Below, piece after piece: positions 1 to 8,100 of a DNA stretch of 10,771 nt (positions are counted from its first letter, which is position 1; every line of letters starts with the position of its first letter). The DNA is from Candolleomyces eurysporus (lineage: Eukaryota > Basidiomycota > Agaricomycetes > Agaricales > Psathyrellaceae). The position numbers and the translations under genes were made by a program. The DNA lies in assembly GCA_027579435.1 (NCBI GenBank), contig JANBPK010000284.1:1-10771 (forward strand). Direction: 5' to 3'. Below the pieces are notes generated by a model. That model was not told the origin of the DNA and did not search any database. It saw only the letters and a list, made by a program, of their open reading frames with translations.

Positions 1-276
1 TAACTGTGTGATTATCGAGTACTCCTCGATTACTGGAATTAGTGTGCACAAGAGAGAGAANTCTGTAAATTNCTTAATANTCTACACTANCCCCCCATAC
101 TCGCACCCCCCGATTTGGTGCGGCATGACTACAAAGGTCTTTACATACCACTTATCTCGCACGGCTCGACTTAGAGTTGGTGTAGGTGTTAGGTTGTGTG
201 TTTTAGTAGTCTCGCCGTTCTCGATCACTTCAACGGTCGGAATTTTCCAACATAGTTCGCAACCTGCACATCATCT
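1..276 (+). repeat. Putative 5' LTR (partial or degraded)
   Basis: This stretch has no gag-like coding and lies immediately upstream of a primer-binding-like site and the gag frame, which is where a 5' LTR belongs. A TG start could be at position 5 and CA endings occur at 267-273, but no second LTR copy exists in the window for comparison, so both boundaries are guesses. Four N bases (61, 72, 80, 90) fall here. A short perfect stem, ATCGAG at 14-19 and CTCGAT at 25-30 with a 5-nt loop, lies near the left edge. The open frame at 8-370 is taken to be non-coding. Confidence 0.4.
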
Positions 277-277
277 A

Positions 278-298
278 TTGGAGCCCACCGTGAGGGGG
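278..298 (+). other. Candidate primer-binding site (minus-strand priming)
   Basis: The stretch TTGGAGCCCACCGTGAGG contains TGG followed by GAGCCCACC. TGG would pair with the CCA end of a tRNA, and the layout resembles the TGG-GCCCACCGTGGGG leader pattern of several Gypsy lineages. It sits just inside the proposed LTR end and about 75-95 nt before gag opens. A second TGG-starting stretch, TGGTGCGGCATGAC at 116-129, is an alternative and would imply a much shorter LTR. No tRNA is available here to test complementarity. Confidence 0.3.
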
Positions 299-370
299 AG
301 TCTTAAAGGATCAATTGACTTCAGTTTTATTGTTTCTACGACTTTCCTTTGCACCACTCAGTCTTTATAA

Positions 371-1793
371 GACTATTATTCAGTTCGCGAAGTGCAAAAG
401 GTCATCATTCTGCCTCTCAAAGCGAGTGATCTTGTAAAGAAACAGAAAGGAAAACAACAACAAGAAGCTACCACTTCAGATCATCGTTCCAAGTCCCTAG
501 AAGTCAATCATTTTACTTCGAGAACTCAAGGAAGGAGTACAGCCAATTCCCGAAGGGCAGGACTATTGCCTGGCATCCCTACTGTGTATCCTAGAGACAT
601 TTGTTCAGTTAAGCATGCGCTTAAAGAGACAGCAGAACGCGCCCTACAAAGCACAGATAATCTATCCACTTCGTTAGACAAAATTGAGGAGATTGCACAC
701 AATCTTACCTCAAGTATCTGTTCAGTAGAACAAGAGAGACCAAGCCAAGAGACCACGAGCTCTCAGCCCCACAGAAAAGAAAGAACTAGAACTTCACAAA
801 GGCCAGTTTGCTTCGAAGAAATGGCTGAAATTCTGGACCCCGAGATCATGGTAGGAGATGGACTCGAGAGCATGCCTACAGGCAAACAGTTCCCTCCCAA
901 CTATGCATCAAATTGTCTGCACTATGAGAAGTTGTGAATCTTGGATTACATTCAAGAATGTGAGGAAGTAATAGCACAGAATAATGTGACCATAGACAGG
1001 ATCAGGAAGAAGATCTTGTGTTACTACCTTACCTATACAGAGAGACAAGTCTGGATTCAGATGGACAAGTACAAGACTGGGACTTATGATTAGTTCAAGA
1101 CCCAAGTTCTAGGATTCCATCCTGAAGCCTTAAGACAAGCCAAAGGTGACATCTCGCACCTGAGGATTGTTTGTGTGCCTTATGTGGGTACTAAGCAAAA
1201 ACATTACGACTTGTTGATTGAGTTCCATCTGAAGTTCAGGCATGAGGCTGGGAAGTTAGAAAACATGATTGTGAGCAACCAAGAGTTAGCCGAATTAGAT
1301 CTGGGCACTCTTGACAAATATTTCCGCAATCAAGTTCTCAAAGCTTTAGCACTTGAGAATGGGAACGACAAGGAGAAAGACTTAGTTTGGGGAACAGAAC
1401 CCTTGAAGTGGGGCAAGTACCTAGAGAAAGCAGAGCATCTCGCAAATGTGAGGAAGCAGTTTTCAATGGATTCAACTTCGAGAGGCAACTTGGGAGCATT
1501 CTGTCCAAACCTTTTTCCTTCACAAACCAAGCTACAGTTCCAGAGGCTCCTTTTGGACCTTCCGTCCCTAAAGAAAGTGCACCTCCTGTTGTAAAGAAAG
1601 AACTTGATGAGGATTGCCTACTACAGCGCTTCCATTTGATGTTGAACAAGAAATTCAACAAGTACGATCATAAGAACGAGTGTTTCTTTGATGAAGTGAG
1701 GAATACTAAGGAAAAGATGGACATCATGCTGAGGAATCCACATAACTTCTTGCTCAACCAGCAGAGTTGTCCTCAGTGGCCTCCACTGCCCCC
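371..1793 (+). pseudogene. gag capsid region, broken
   Basis: The frame opens after a TAA at 368-370 and has no in-frame ATG at its start, so the initiator is lost or lies elsewhere. The first part (371-934) is rich in Gln, Lys and Ser with a helical stretch around 605-730. From about 870 (GKQFPPNY) the text resembles the capsid of Agaricomycete Gypsy gags: a Tyr- and Trp-containing helix (ending near W at 1052), an FKTQV motif after 1093, then a long charged helical domain. Stops interrupt at TGA 935-937 and TAG 1091-1093. The reading frame moves by -1 at a TTTT run (1460-1463) and again at a CCCCC run (1789-1793); adding one base at each run restores continuity. Structural capsid role is inferred from position and residue pattern. 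Confidence 0.6.
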
Positions 1794-2396
1794 ATGATCA
1801 ACCAAAGTTTGCAAACTCCGATTTGTTACTATTGCAATCAACCAGGTCGCTACATGAATAACTGTTTGGCTTGCAATGCTCATCTGCAAGCTGGCAAAAT
1901 TCAAGTCAGACCAGATGGACTCTTCACTTCGGATGGCAAGTGCGTCATTCACAATGAGAAAGAAAGCATGCACAAATATGTGGACAAGTATATGACTGGA
2001 GCAGTACAGAATATGCAAGGGATGTACGACAAAGACAAATATTCCAGGCAGCAGTTCAATTATAGCTATGCCCCAGAAATGGAATCAGTGACTCATGAAA
2101 AGTTCCGACAATTGTAGGCTGCTATTGAGAGCCTCGCAAACAAACCATCGTCTTCATGAACCCCTTTGCCACCTCAGACACAACAGTTTGTCCAAAACCA
2201 GGAGCTGGAGCACGACTCTGGTTTAAATCAAATATGTCGCAAACAAGAACACATGAACATGGTAATGTCTCAGTTGGTGGAGAATTTGGGTGCCCTCAAG
2301 GGGAGGAGCCAGTTTATTACTACATGAACCACTCCTAGCTCTTTTGATGAGGATTTTAAAGAGGACTGAGGAAGGATACCTCTGCCACGCAAAAAA
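1767..2396 (+). pseudogene. gag nucleocapsid zinc-knuckle region, broken
   Basis: A CCHC-type zinc knuckle is visible at 1824-1865: CYYCNQPGRYMNNC, spacing C-x2-C-x4-[R]-x4-C. The metal-binding His is replaced by Arg (CGC at 1848-1850), which should abolish canonical zinc binding. It is followed by LQAGKI and a VRPDG segment, a layout I recall from this gag lineage, where the knuckle is followed by a 'lower-charge then DG' stretch. Beyond it a helical, Gln- and Met-rich linker runs through stops at TAG 2115-2117, TGA 2157-2159, TGA 2325-2327 and TGA 2367-2369. The frame then changes by -1 at an AAAAAA run (2391-2396). The knuckle normally packages genomic RNA and assists reverse transcription. 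Confidence 0.72.
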
Positions 2397-3676
2397 CCCT
2401 GGTTGGTTGTGGTAAGCAGGTTCTGGAGGCCACTCAGAGACAACCCAACCCTGTAACTGTAGAAAGCGAGTCTGAAGAAGAAGGAATCATTGAGAAGCAA
2501 ACAAGAAAAGAGTCTGTGGGGGAGACAATTGAGAAGTCTGCGAAAGGAGTTCGTTTCAGAGAGCTGGTAGTGGAGCAGCCCAGGAAGAAGTTACCAGAAA
2601 GACCCTTTGTCATGGTGCCACCGCTAAGAACCAAACCGCTCACTCCTTTTGGGGAACAGCTTTGCGAAGAGGCCAGGACCACTAGGCCTACTTCGAGTCC
2701 CCTTCCCATACTCAAGAAAAACCATTCATATAGAAATTGTGCACCTATTGAAGATGAAGAAGCATTGAGAAGAATTGTCAAAGAGCTGATCAATACCAAG
2801 TTCACTACACGCTTGAAAGATCTGGCTAGTGTTTCCACTCCTGCCAGGGAGTACTTGAAGAAGTTGATCACATGTAGAAAAGTGGCTTGCAAAGAAGGGA
2901 AAGCATCGGATTTGGAATACCAGATTATTTCACTCATTGATTTGGTTTCACAAAGTCAGGAGGAGAAGATTGTTCAATTCTTGAACCTCTTAGACAGCGA
3001 CGAGATTCGCAAAGACAAAACTGAAGTTCAGGAACTTGACCCAGAGCTTGAACCAGTTGTCATGAGCACTTTTGTGCAGTTGGAGGACTTGCCTTCTGCA
3101 GAAGTCTTTTGTGCTAAAGACTTGCCTGGAATTCCAGATGACGCGTTTGTGATGACAGACCCAGTTGAGCAGTATCTTCACTCACTTGCTGAAGGGGAAG
3201 AGCCCCATCTGATCCTTGTAGCTTGAGAATGTGTTGCCCTTGAAACAGTATTCCTGTTGATCCACAAATCTGCACAAGCAGAAGTACTTCTAGACACTGG
3301 ATCTCAAATTTGCTCAATGGATGTGGATGTGGCTCGAAACTTAGGCATTGCGTGGGACCCAGACATCATCATCCATCTCCAGTCAGCAAATCGGACTGTT
3401 GAGAAGACTCTGGGGCTTGCAAAGAACATCAAATTTGATTTTGGGGGCATGTTGGCCTACATTCAATTGCATATCATTCGACAACCTGCTTACAGCATTT
3501 TGTTGGGTAGACCTTTTGACATTGCAATGAGTAGCAAAGTCTCCAACAAGACTAACGGGGATCAGTTCTTGACCTTGAAGGACCCCAATACTGGCGAACA
3601 GCTTACTATTCCTATGTTTGCAAAGGGAAAACTGCCGCCTCATATACAAAAGGAACTATGGAATCAGGAGGAGTGA
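2393..3676 (+). pseudogene. gag-pol linker and aspartic protease
   Basis: One frame runs from about 2393 to 3676 with a single internal stop, TGA 3224-3226. The first 800 bases encode an acidic then basic, proline-containing linker without a recognised domain. From about 3270 a retropepsin-like domain follows: active-site LDTGSQ with the catalytic Asp at 3293-3295, then a hydrophobic strand, a Gly-rich flap-side segment (FGG at 3443-3451) and the closing motif ILLGRPF near 3500, the usual hydrophobic-Leu-Gly-Arg end of these proteases. A DPNTG segment precedes the domain end. The protease would cut the Gag-Pol polyprotein inside the virus-like particle. It is the best-preserved domain: no stop lies between 3227 and 3673. 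Confidence 0.85.
3625..3631 (+). other. Possible -1 ribosomal frameshift heptamer (G GGA AAA)
   Basis: The heptamer GGGAAAA fits the X XXY YYZ rule and is in the correct phase: the protease frame reads GGA AAA here. A -1 slip enters the frame that carries RT. It lies 43 nt before the protease-frame stop (3674-3676) and inside a region where both frames are open. No convincing stimulatory stem was found downstream; only an 8-bp palindrome CCTCGAGG at 3687-3694. Because the element carries other frame breaks that are clearly decay, this may be coincidence. Confidence 0.25.
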
Positions 3677-5173
3677 AATTTTCGAGCCTCGAGGATTTGA
3701 TTTGCAAAGATCAAGGAAAAGTGGGACTTGTCCTTGAGCGAGATGAAGTAACAGGCAAGACGTCCTTTACCCACATGTTTACAGCAGAAAATCATACACT
3801 TACACAAAAAGAGTCACAGCTAGGGTATGTTCAGATGGCGATGCAAGGAATGGAGCTAGACACAGAGGAAAAGAAGTTAGTGAGTTCGCGCTTACAGACA
3901 TATCTTTGCAAAGTTTGAGAAGAAGTCGTAGACCCAACAGTAGTCTTCCAGCAGCAAGAGACTCGCCCTAATACTGCCCCAACTGGCTTGTCTCAGGATA
4001 AAAAGGCGAAGGCAAAGATGAAAGGTGTCTCTACTGGGACTAAGTACAAGAAGGTGGCGGATGAAGTGAAGCCAGTGCTCAGGAACCTCGACGAAAAGTT
4101 CAGAATAGCTCGTGAGATCCAGGGCGACCCTTTGGCAGACCTCCCAAAGTTACCAACAAATCCCCAGGAGTTTGTACCTACTGGAAGATACACAGAAGAG
4201 TGTAAGAAAGCGATGGACAAACTTCACCAAGGTCCCTTTTTGTGGCCTGAGGAGAGAAAGCTACTTCACGAATTTGTAGGCATCCACAATACAGCTTTTG
4301 CTTGGGATGATACAGAGAGAGGGAGTTTCAAGCCTGAATACTTTCCTCCTATCGTCATTCCAACAGTTGCACACATTCCTTGGATACTCAAAAATAGACA
4401 AGTACCACCTGGGCTTTATGACAGAATTTGCAAGTTGATCAGAAATAAAATTGAGGCAGGAGTCTATGAACCCTTGAATTCTTCCTATAGATCGAGATGG
4501 TTCTGCGTGCTGAAGAAAGATGGCAAAAGTTTGCGAATTGTGCATAGTCTCGAACCTCGAAACAAGGTCACTATTGCTCATTCAGGAGTTCCACCTGCTA
4601 CAGAGGACTTAGCTGCTAAATTTGCGGGTCGCGCATGTGGAGGATGCCTAGATTTATATGTCAGCTATGATGAGCAACTTCTAGCTCCTGAGTCTCAAGA
4701 TTTAACAACTTTTCAAACACCTTTTGGCACAATGAGACACGTGACTTTACCGGTGGGATGAACCAATTCAGTACCCATTTTTCATGACAATGTTACCCAC
4801 ATTTTACAGCCAGAGATTCCTGAAGTAACTTGGCTGTTTCTTGATAATGTACCAGTTGGAGGTCCGAGAACTTGGTATGAAACCAAGGATGGTGGTTATG
4901 AGACCATCCCAGAGAATTCGGGAATTCGAAGATTTGTCTGGGAACACCTCAAGAACCTAAATCGAGTGGTCCAGCACATGAAGTATTGCAGAGGAACCTT
5001 TTCAGGAAAGAAATTGGTTCTTTGCGCAGAAGAATTTGTGGTAGTAGGCCACTTATGCACTTACAAAGGAAGGAAGCCCATTCCCAAACGTGTTGAAGTC
5101 ATACAACAATGGGGACCATCTATGTCTGTATCTGATGTTAGATCCTTCCTAGGAGCCATCGGAACCTTCTGGA
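3628..5173 (+). pseudogene. Reverse transcriptase, inactivated
   Basis: After a charged PR-RT linker with a stop at TGA 3916-3918, the RT begins around 4150. Visible motifs are the fingers segment RWFCVLKKDG (about 4495), LRIVHSLEPRNKVTIAHSG (about 4530-4587), palm motif A in GGCLDLYVSYDE with the catalytic Asp at 4651-4653, TTFQTPFGTMR (about 4705-4737), and motif C as FLDN at 4837-4848. Motif C should be F/Y-x-DD; here the second Asp is Asn (AAT at 4846-4848), a G-to-A change that should kill polymerisation. A TGA at 4759-4761 replaces the Trp expected in the GWTNS context. The thumb and connection contain VRSFLGAIGTF, after which a one-base gain at 5170-5173 moves the frame. RT copies the genomic RNA into DNA. 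Confidence 0.92.
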
Positions 5174-5770
5174 ATCTTTATCAAAGACTTTGCGAAGTGA
5201 GCAGAACCCATTCAACGCTTGACATGGAAAGAGACACACTTCAAATGGGAAGAGGAACAAGAGTTAGCTATGGAAGACTTGAAGACAGCGGTTCGCAAAG
5301 CGCCATGCTTGCGATTGCTTGATTATGACATTGATACTGAGATTAAACTCTCAGTAGATACCTCCTATATTGCCATTGGATGGTACATCAGCCAACAAGA
5401 TGCAGAGGACTTTAAGAAGTGGTGGTACACTCATTTTGGGTCAACCCTACTGACACCTTGTGAAGCTCGTTATTCACAACCAAAACACAAACTCTTTGGT
5501 TTGATGCGTACCTTGGATGAGAACAAATATTGGCTGATTGGCTGTCGACGATTGGTGGTAGAGACGGATGCTCAGTACATTAAGGGGATGCTCAACAATC
5601 CTGAAGATGGACCTAACTGTACAATCAACAGATGGATAGAGCAGATCCTGATGTATCATTTCGAGTTGAGACATGTAGCAGGAAGGACCTTTGCAGCAGA
5701 TGGTCTCTTGCGAAGGATAAAACAGCCAGGAGATCTGGATCCAAAACCTTGGGACCACTCCTATGAGGAC
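5174..5770 (+). pseudogene. RNase H domain of pol, with altered catalytic Glu
   Basis: This is continuous with RT after a one-base frame change and a TGA at 5198-5200, where a conserved Arg codon is expected. RNase H degrades the RNA strand of the RNA/DNA hybrid. The D-E-D-D residues can be placed as follows: Asp 5357-5359 in KLSVDTS; the second position at 5489-5491 is Lys (AAA) in KHKLFGLM where this lineage has Glu in an LELYGL-type motif; Asp 5567-5569 in VVETDAQYIKG; and Asp 5699-5701 in FAADGLLRR. The domain end RHVAGRTFAADGLLRR is the typical Gypsy RNase H terminus. An acidic, poorly conserved linker follows and leads into integrase. Confidence 0.9.
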
Positions 5771-6700
5771 CATGATGGTTTCAGAGGGTATACCAAGCCT
5801 CACGAAGAGGATCCTGAGCCTTTGGACTTCAAAGAATTTGAGAGAGAAATAGACACGAGAGGAGGCTATGCTCAGACATCACTAGCTTTGCAAAGAGATC
5901 TTGAATTAGAACTCTTTGACAATGAACTGTCACAACTCTTGATCTTAGAAAGCAGAGTTTGTGAAGCGGAGACAACTGAGAGACAAAAAATGATGAACAT
6001 CAAGATGCTTCCAGACCTGAGTCTAAAGGAAGACCTGGACACTATTGAGGAATACAATGAGGAGAAGAGGGAAGACTGGGCCAGAAAGCTGGATGAACGA
6101 CTTCCTAAGATACAGAAGTGGTTGCAAGGGGCGCTTTTGAGACCTGAGGGTATTGAACCCAAGGACTTTGGAAAGTGGGTTGGCGAGTGTAGCCATTTCT
6201 ATGAGAAGGACAATAAGTTGTATCGTCGACAAGCTGGTTTCCCTCAGATCGTAGCCATGAAGGAACACAGGATGTACATGATGAGAGCTGCTCACAATGC
6301 ATTGGGACACAGAGGAGCTTGGGCAATGACCCAGTTTTTAGTGAAGAGGTTCTGGTGGCCGGAATTATAGGGGGATGTCGCCCGGTATTGTAGAACATGC
6401 CATGTATGCCAGTTGCATACAAAAATGCTCCTAAAGATTCTGCCATGAGTTACGGAGACTCCTTCAATTTTCCAAGTATTGCACACAGATGTCTTGCATA
6501 TGACGCTTGCTAGTAATGGCTGCAAGTATATAGTCTATGGCTGTTGTGCATTGACGAGCTGGGCAGAAGGCAGACCACTTTGCAAAGAAAATGGTGCAGC
6601 AATTGGGGCATGGCTGCTTGAAATAATAATGCACTGGGGTTGCATGTGAGAAATTGTAACAGACAATGGAGGGTCCTTCAAGAAGGCAATGGTGATATGA
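5771..6700 (+). pseudogene. Integrase, truncated in the catalytic core
   Basis: An acidic linker (to about 6150) leads to an H2C2 zinc finger: His 6293-6295, His 6308-6310, then the WWPEL signature and Cys 6398-6400 and Cys 6407-6409 followed by Gln. TAG 6368-6370 interrupts the finger and TGA 6446-6448 the spacer. The core carries Asp 6488-6490 in VLHTDVLHM, then YIVYGCCALTSWAEGRP, then TGA 6647-6649 and the second catalytic Asp 6662-6664 in EIVTDNGG. Similarity stops at about 6697, so the Glu of the D,D-35-E triad, the C-terminal region and any chromodomain are missing. Integrase would join element DNA to the genome; this copy cannot. Confidence 0.9.
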
Positions 6701-6974
6701 CTGTGTTCGCTTTTTCGCAAATAAATACCCATTTTATTGAATTTTTTGTTCATAATTCAATTGACCGTTGTGTCTATTCAATATCTACACTACGAAACCC
6801 TTCCTGTCTTAAGATAACTCCCGCAGCACAAAAATCCACTAGGTCCTAACATGTTTTTGGGTTTTTGTATTTTCTGAGTGTTGTTGACCTTGCTTGTCTG
6901 GCCCTCCAGAGAGTTACCCCGTTCCTTGTCAATGCACTTTGAGGAGGCTGGGGTTCTTTCCTTTGCCAGGCCTC
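6701..6974. other. Junction region, no recognisable gene
   Basis: This starts where integrase similarity ends. I see no LTR, no splice-able reading frame and no RNA gene. The minus strand stays weakly open in the same phase as the antisense gag remnant on its right (reading through a stop at 6975), with a basic RKYKNPKT-like stretch near 6860, so part of it may belong to that older element. The left end (6701-6790) is AT-rich. Confidence 0.5.
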
Positions 6975-8000
6975 TCAAAAATCCTCCTGGTTGGACACAG
7001 CTGCTCGATGAGTCTGGAGCTGGTTCTGCTCCATAGTCTTGAGCTGCTTGGACAGTCCTACCAACTGTTCAAAGACTTCACACGTCATGGGTTCCTTCTG
7101 ATTTATTTCAAACCCATCCCACCCAGAAATATTAAGAAGTTTTCAATTTTATATTGCTAAAATATTTCACAGAAAAATATTTTGAAAATATACTGGATAT
7201 TTCTTTCATATTTCCACAATATTTCTTGTAAAAATATTGGGTCATGCATCCAGTGTCATGGTTCCTTTGCACTGAATGGTGCTTCCTTGTTGAGTAATAC
7301 AACCTTTCTCAATATCGATCCTAACCTGGGGACACTGGGAAATGGTATGGGTTGGTTGCCCACAGTACCAGCCATTGAAAGTTGCTCCTGCCAGTCAAGG
7401 ATACATTCCCGGCTGCTGTCCTGCCGCTTGAGGTGGATATCTGTTAGGCACTCCAGATGGTCCCTGGCTCCTCAACCCACCAACCATGAAAGGCGATGGC
7501 CCACATTCTGCTAGCTGTCCTTCCAGACAAAGAACTTTCGAGTCCTAAAACAATGGTGGCATCCTTCTGAAGTCGAAGCTGCAGGATTCTCATATACCGT
7601 AAGTCTGGGTTGTGACTGCAACAAGACACTGTTGGCGCATGGCTGAATGGAGGCATGTTGTAGGGGCGATTATGCTGCCATTAACTGATTGGCCCATTGC
7701 TGGATCGATTCAGTGGACAAGCTCGTTGGAAGTCCGTTCAGATTCAAGTACTAGGAATACGAAGGCCGGTTCATGGTACATCGCATTTACTACTCCAGGA
7801 CTCTTCATTGTGTTTACTATTTCTCAATCTTCTTTGAACAGTACTGAGTCACAGGCCAATGCAAGTGCTTGGAAGAAGCTCTGAATGTCATTTTTTGGAT
7901 GGAAGACTCCAAAGCTCCTTCAGCTCTTGTTTTCCTTCAAAATGTGAGGCAGCGGTCAAGCCACCTTTGCCACTGTCCGAGTCGCCAACAATCAATAGTA
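6975..8000 (-). mobile_element. Antisense gag remnant of a second LTR retrotransposon
   Basis: Reading the minus strand from right to left, 7945-7930 encodes FEGK and 7846-7820 encodes QYCSKKIEK, the order and roughly 30-residue spacing I recall at the N-terminal part of Agaricomycete Gypsy capsids. A Pro/Gln-rich linker follows (about 7500-7395, with VPNRYPPQAAGQQPG), then a zinc knuckle at 7373-7332: GWYCGQPTHTISQC. Its spacing x2-C-x4-H-x4-C is canonical, but the first Cys is Gly (plus-strand GCC at 7371-7373). Stops interrupt at plus positions 7545-7547, 7395-7397 and 7242-7244. In the same phase 7088-6975 encodes a helical MTCEVFEQLVGLSKQL segment, like the post-knuckle linker of such elements. 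Frame breaks lie between 7650 and 7900. No pol is seen; the right edge is uncertain. The copy appears older than the plus-strand element. Confidence 0.62.
7127..7238. repeat. AT-rich tract with repeated AATATT palindrome
   Basis: About 110 bp, strongly AT-rich against a more balanced background, with AATATT at 7128-7133, 7161-7166, 7176-7181, 7218-7223 and 7233-7238, plus near-copies GATATT 7196-7201 and CATATT 7207-7212. Centre-to-centre spacings from 7163 onward are about 11-20 bp. It lies between the zinc-knuckle part and the post-knuckle helical part of the antisense gag remnant, so it may be a later insertion or simply a drifted linker. Confidence 0.4.
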
Positions 8001-8100
8001 CGTCACCTTGGCAAGACATTATATTATGTACCAAAATGCTTATGGATCTAGTTGACAGATGCTGGGGGATGGTGGAGAAAAACATGGAATGATGGATCGA

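Larger units (their letters stand above)
1..6700 (+). mobile_element. Decayed, 3'-truncated Ty3/Gypsy LTR retrotransposon
   Basis: A single gag-pol series is readable in the order capsid, zinc knuckle, protease, reverse transcriptase, RNase H, integrase zinc finger and integrase core. RT-RNase H before integrase is the Ty3/Gypsy (Metaviridae) order; Ty1/Copia has integrase first. The coding frame moves through all three plus frames, with breaks near 1460, 1790, 2393, 3625-3674 and 5170, and there are in-frame stops at 935, 1091, 2115, 2157, 2325, 2367, 3224, 3916, 4759, 5198, 6368, 6446 and 6647. Readable homology ends near 6700, between the second and third catalytic residues of integrase, and no 3' LTR follows. 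The copy cannot be autonomous. RT and RNase H wording such as VTIAHSG, TPFG and YIKGML resembles Gypsy elements I recall from Agaricomycetes, which is recollection and not a search result. Confidence 0.9.

Noticed and set aside
8..370. 120-codon open frame at the left edge
   Set aside because: It lies in the putative LTR, contains N bases, has no domain-like pattern and ends before gag; most likely a chance frame.
526..756. Antisense and alternate open frames over gag and pol (for example 526-756, 2434-2937, 5872-6310 on minus)
   Set aside because: They mirror the coding frames, show no domain pattern and are shadows.
4759..5200. TGA might be read as Trp (code reassignment), since 4759 fits a Trp site
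   Set aside because: Other TGA sites, for example 5198 and 6647, fall where Arg or a variable residue is expected, so decay explains them better.
77..6796. Shared TCTACACTA near 80-90 and 6784-6793 as evidence for matching LTRs
   Set aside because: The match is only about 9-13 bases and flanking sequence does not align, so it does not establish a 3' LTR.
7859..8092. Plus-strand 77-codon frame just upstream of the F-box gene
   Set aside because: It has no recognisable pattern and overlaps the antisense gag remnant, whose minus-strand reading is more informative.
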